From the NCBI GenBank assembly GCA_947039055.1, contig CAMQYB010000069.1:1-8387 (forward strand): 8,387 nucleotides of DNA, written 5' to 3'. Made by a program: the position numbers and the translations under genes. Below are positions 6,009 through 8,387 of this stretch, piece after piece (within the stretch, counting starts at the first letter, position 1; the number at the start of each line of letters is the position of its first letter). Below the pieces are notes generated by a model. The model saw only the letters and a list, made by a program, of their open reading frames with translations. It was not told the DNA's origin and searched no databases. This stretch comes from an uncultured Deferribacteraceae bacterium (GTDB lineage Bacteria; Chrysiogenota; Deferribacteres; Deferribacterales; Mucispirillaceae).

Positions 6009-7947
6009 TCGCTGCTGTAATTCATCTGATGGTTGTGGAATTCAAACTACCGAACACGATAGCCATGGACATAATCATGGAGATAATAATAGTTTTAAAG
6101 TTAAAAAAGAGTTTACGATTTTAATTATATATATATCTACATTTCTTATAGCTAACGTATTTTATTACGTGTTAGAGGATAATTTAATTTTATATCACTC
6201 TGGTATCGCAATCATGTTGTTGGTATATCTTTTTTCTGGGTATCCGATATTTAAATACACCTTTCAAGATTTGAGAAAGAAAATCATATTTACTGAAAAT
6301 TTTCTGATGACTTCCGTAACGATCATAGCGATCATCATCGGACAATATAGTGAAGCTGCTGCTATTATATTATTTTATAGAGTAGGAATGTTTTTAGAAG
6401 ATTGGGCTGTTTCAAAATCAAGAAGATCAATTGAGTCACTACTAAGGTTTAAAGTTGATTATGTTATAAAAATTGTGAACAATAAACCGATATCAGTTAA
6501 AGCTGAAGATGTTGAAGTTGGTGATATTATTGAGATCGCTGTTGGTGAAAAAGTGCCACTTGACTCTATCGTTATTGACGGTGAGACAACGCTTGATATG
6601 AAATCTTTAACTGGTGAATCTATACCTAAATATGTTAAACTAGATGATGAAATGCTTGCAGGAAGTATAAATCTAACTACTAGTATTAAGGCTAGAGTTT
6701 TAAAAATTTACTCTGATTCTCACATCGCTAAGATTATAAATCTTGTTGAGTCTGCTAAAGAAAATAAAGCAACTACTGAAAAATTTATTAGAGTTTTTGC
6801 AAGATATTATACTCCAGCAGTATTTATTTTCGCTATATTAATAGTCGTTGTTTCTCAACTTTTCTCGCTTGGTGATCTGAACACTTGGATCTATCGTGCA
6901 TTAGTTGTGCTTGTTGTATCTTGTCCTTGTGCGTTAGTGATATCTATTCCTATGGGTTATTTTGTATCGATCGGTGCTGCTACTAAAGCTGGTGTACTTA
7001 TTAAAGGTGCAAACTATCTTGAAGCATTGACGAAAGTATCATTAATCGCTTTTGATAAAACTGGGACTTTAACTAACGGTACTTTTGATATTGTGGATAT
7101 AAAAACGAACGACTACGAACTGTTAAATAAAGTTGCAAAATATTCTATGGCAAAATCTAACCACCCTATTTCTAAATCTATTTTTAGATCTATTAAAATG
7201 GATATTGATTATGATATGATAGGCAAATATACAGAGATCGCAGGTAGCGGTGTTGAGCTTCTGCTTGAAAAGAAAAAGGTTGTTGCAGGTACTCTAAAAC
7301 TTCTGACTAAAAATAATATTGATGTGCCTGATAGTGATAAACTTGAAGATACGGAAACAATTGTTTATTTTGCAATGGATAAAGCGTATATTGGTAAAAT
7401 AGTTTTAAGAGATAATCTTCGTGATGACTCTGAACAAGCGGTAGAAAATATAAGAAAAATGGGTATTGATAATTTCTTGATTTTATCTGGTGATAAAAAA
7501 GCTATTGTTGAATCTATCGCTAATAAACTTGGTATAAAAAAATTCTTCGGTGAACTTCTGCCTGATGAAAAAGCTACTATATTTAAAGAAGAGATGGCTA
7601 AAACTAAAGGTATGAGTATATATATCGGTGACGGAATAAACGACGCACCTGTGATCGCACTGTCTGATATAGGAATGTCGATAGCTGATGTTTCATCTGA
7701 TATTGCACTTGAAAGTGCTGATGTTATATTTATGAACCCATCGATTAACTCGATATCTACTACGCTAAAATTAGCCAAAAAGAGCAGAAAGATAATTATC
7801 GAAAATATCGTATTTGCACTCGGAATAAAACTGCTAATTATCGTTCTAGGATTGCTAGGATTTGCGTCAATTTATATGGCTGTGTTCGGAGATGTTGGCG
7901 TAACTCTGCTTGCACTACTAAATGCATTAAGACTAATGAGGATTTAA
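6001..7947 (+). CDS. cadA: P1B-2 type heavy-metal (Zn/Cd/Pb) efflux ATPase, CadA/ZntA family
   Basis: This ATP-driven inner-membrane exporter removes Zn2+, Cd2+ or Pb2+ from the cytoplasm. At 648 residues it has all core motifs: TGES of the actuator domain (204-207), SCPC in the transport helix (307-310), phosphorylated Asp352 in DKTGTLT, the HP pair of the nucleotide domain (388-389) and GDGINDAP (543-550). The SCPC motif, Lys610 in ALGIK and Asp631 in GDVG of the last helix match the ZntA/CadA subgroup rather than copper pumps. Eight spans are expected: about 39-58, 63-84, 97-113, 117-133, 270-288, 297-320, 598-617 and 620-643. The usual 70-80 residue N-terminal metal-binding domain (GMDCXXC) is absent. 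Instead residues 1-30 have Cys5-Cys6, Cys12 and a His-rich HDSHGHNHG stretch. It overlaps its repressor by 8 nt, and a 39-residue membrane ORF starts 1 nt after its stop. Confidence 0.95.
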   Translation: MSNRCCNSSDGCGIQTTEHDSHGHNHGDNNSFKVKKEFTILIIYISTFLIANVFYYVLEDNLILYHSGIAIMLLVYLFSGYPIFKYTFQDLRKKIIFTENFLMTSVTIIAIIIGQYSEAAAIILFYRVGMFLEDWAVSKSRRSIESLLRFKVDYVIKIVNNKPISVKAEDVEVGDIIEIAVGEKVPLDSIVIDGETTLDMKSLTGESIPKYVKLDDEMLAGSINLTTSIKARVLKIYSDSHIAKIINLVESAKENKATTEKFIRVFARYYTPAVFIFAILIVVVSQLFSLGDLNTWIYRALVVLVVSCPCALVISIPMGYFVSIGAATKAGVLIKGANYLEALTKVSLIAFDKTGTLTNGTFDIVDIKTNDYELLNKVAKYSMAKSNHPISKSIFRSIKMDIDYDMIGKYTEIAGSGVELLLEKKKVVAGTLKLLTKNNIDVPDSDKLEDTETIVYFAMDKAYIGKIVLRDNLRDDSEQAVENIRKMGIDNFLILSGDKKAIVESIANKLGIKKFFGELLPDEKATIFKEEMAKTKGMSIYIGDGINDAPVIALSDIGMSIADVSSDIALESADVIFMNPSINSISTTLKLAKKSRKIIIENIVFALGIKLLIIVLGLLGFASIYMAVFGDVGVTLLALLNALRLMRI

Positions 7948-7948
7948 T

Positions 7949-8068
7949 ATGATTATATTTATAGTAATACTTTTACTGATATCAACTTATATATTTACAT
8001 CAACGATGATAGAAAATAGTAAAGTTAAACAAAAAGTTTCTAAAAGAAAAAAGAGTACCAAAGAGTAA
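7949..8068 (+). CDS. Hypothetical 39-residue single-span membrane peptide
   Basis: I do not recognise this ORF. It starts 1 nt after the ATPase stop, with AGGA (7939-7942) six bases before its ATG, so it looks translationally coupled. Residues 1-16 are almost all hydrophobic (MIIFIVILLLISTYIF), enough for one membrane helix, perhaps extending to residue 20. Residues 24-39 are strongly basic, with Lys at 25, 27, 29 and 32 and a KRKK cluster; this suggests a cytoplasmic C-terminus by the positive-inside rule. It has no Cys or His, so it is unlikely to bind the metal itself. A small membrane protein behind a metal ATPase recalls CcoS after the copper pump CcoI, but CcoS motifs are missing. It may modulate or stabilise the pump. 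Its short length leaves some chance that it is not expressed. Confidence 0.55.
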   Translation: MIIFIVILLLISTYIFTSTMIENSKVKQKVSKRKKSTKE

Positions 8069-8089
8069 TTTGAGCGTGTTCAATAATAC

Positions 8090-8387
8090 TTGCAATTTGG
8101 GTGTAATAAAACATTTGCAACTTGTGAGTGATAAAAAGATTTGCAACTTGTGTGTGATAAAACATCTGCAACTTGCGTGTGTTAAAATATACTTGCAACT
8201 TGTGAGTGATAAAATATTTGTAACTTGCATGTGATAAAATATTTGTAACTTGCATGTGATGAAACATTTGCAACTTGTGTGCGTTAAAATATTTGTAACT
8301 TGTATTTGATGAAACATTCGCAATTTGCGTGCGTTAAAATATTTGTAACTTGCATGTGATAAAACATTTGCAACTTGTGTGTGATAA
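8090..8387. repeat. Tandem array of a 25-bp direct repeat, at least 12 copies, open at the right edge
   Basis: Units begin at 8090, 8115, 8141, 8166, 8193, 8218, 8243, 8268, 8293, 8318, 8343 and 8368. Spacing is 25 bp throughout the right half and 25-27 bp on the left. Each starts TTGYAACTTG and continues with about YRTGTGATRAAAYAT. The left-most copy is the most diverged, as often at array edges. From 8243 the copies alternate in two types, making a 50-bp super-repeat. No unique spacers occur between units, so it is not a CRISPR. With 8069-8089, this fills the window after the small ORF; I see no gene or clear terminator there. It reads as a minisatellite of unknown role. Confidence 0.95.

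Noticed and set aside
7365..7778. Minus-strand 137-codon frame inside the ATPase gene
   Set aside because: It lies opposite the conserved P-domain of the ATPase and is explained by that gene's codon use.
7949..8068. CcoS (cbb3 oxidase assembly) as identity of the small membrane ORF
   Set aside because: The position after a P-type ATPase is similar, but the conserved acidic and aromatic CcoS residues are missing and the ATPase is of the Zn/Cd/Pb class, not copper.
8000..8323. Minus-strand frames of 107 and 77 codons across the repeat array
   Set aside because: They overlap each other in different frames, consist of the 25-bp repeat read in rotating frames, and the longer one runs antisense into the small ORF. 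The repeat has no minus-strand stops in any frame, so openness is not evidence of coding.
8090..8387. CRISPR array
   Set aside because: Repeats abut directly with no unique spacers, and the unit is only 25 bp with internal drift.
8090..8387. Iteron-type replication origin
   Set aside because: Direct repeats of this size could suggest iterons, but no replication gene is in view and I see no DnaA-box cluster; all neighbouring genes look chromosomal.

Overview
The window is AT-rich, densely packed bacterial DNA. It suggests an alphaproteobacterium, possibly Rickettsiales-like. The reasons are: a gatC-gatA-gatB operon, so Gln-tRNA(Gln) and/or Asn-tRNA(Asn) is made indirectly; a GatB whose N-terminal half resembles alphaproteobacterial/rickettsial GatB as I remember it (VDAGFPGMLPVVNK, LPQGYQISQF, RLHLEQDAGKSIHD); a stand-alone system I haem lyase, ccmF, with no other ccm gene beside it; and strong preference for AGA and A/T-ending codons. 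This placement is inference from remembered sequences, not from a search.

Layout: (1) 1-3210, minus strand: gatC, gatA and gatB with 2-nt gaps. gatB runs off the left edge, probably lacking only its stop codon. (2) 3211-3404: a probable promoter for gatCAB and a good rho-independent terminator for ccmF. (3) 3405-5351, minus strand: full-length ccmF. (4) 5352-5639: a divergent control region. It holds a candidate ccmF promoter and, on the other strand, a TTGACA promoter whose -10 overlaps a perfect 11-2-11 palindrome, followed by a leader hairpin. (5) 5640-8068, plus strand: a compact metal-resistance operon. It contains a CadC/SmtB-type ArsR repressor, a P1B-2 (Zn/Cd/Pb) efflux ATPase overlapping it by 8 nt, and an unrecognised 39-residue single-span membrane peptide starting 1 nt after the ATPase stop. 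(6) 8090-8387: at least 12 copies of a 25-bp direct repeat, continuing past the right edge, with a 50-bp two-unit pattern in the right half.

How the parts work together: GatCAB converts misacylated Glu-tRNA(Gln) (and/or Asp-tRNA(Asn)) for translation. CcmF joins haem to apocytochromes c in the periplasm. The plus-strand operon reads as a self-regulated metal-efflux unit: the repressor should sit on the palindrome over the promoter until Zn/Cd/Pb binds, which releases synthesis of the repressor, the exporter and the small membrane peptide. The least explained elements are the small membrane ORF, the ATPase's short Cys/His-rich N-terminus in place of a metal-binding domain, the leader hairpin, and the 25/50-bp repeat array.
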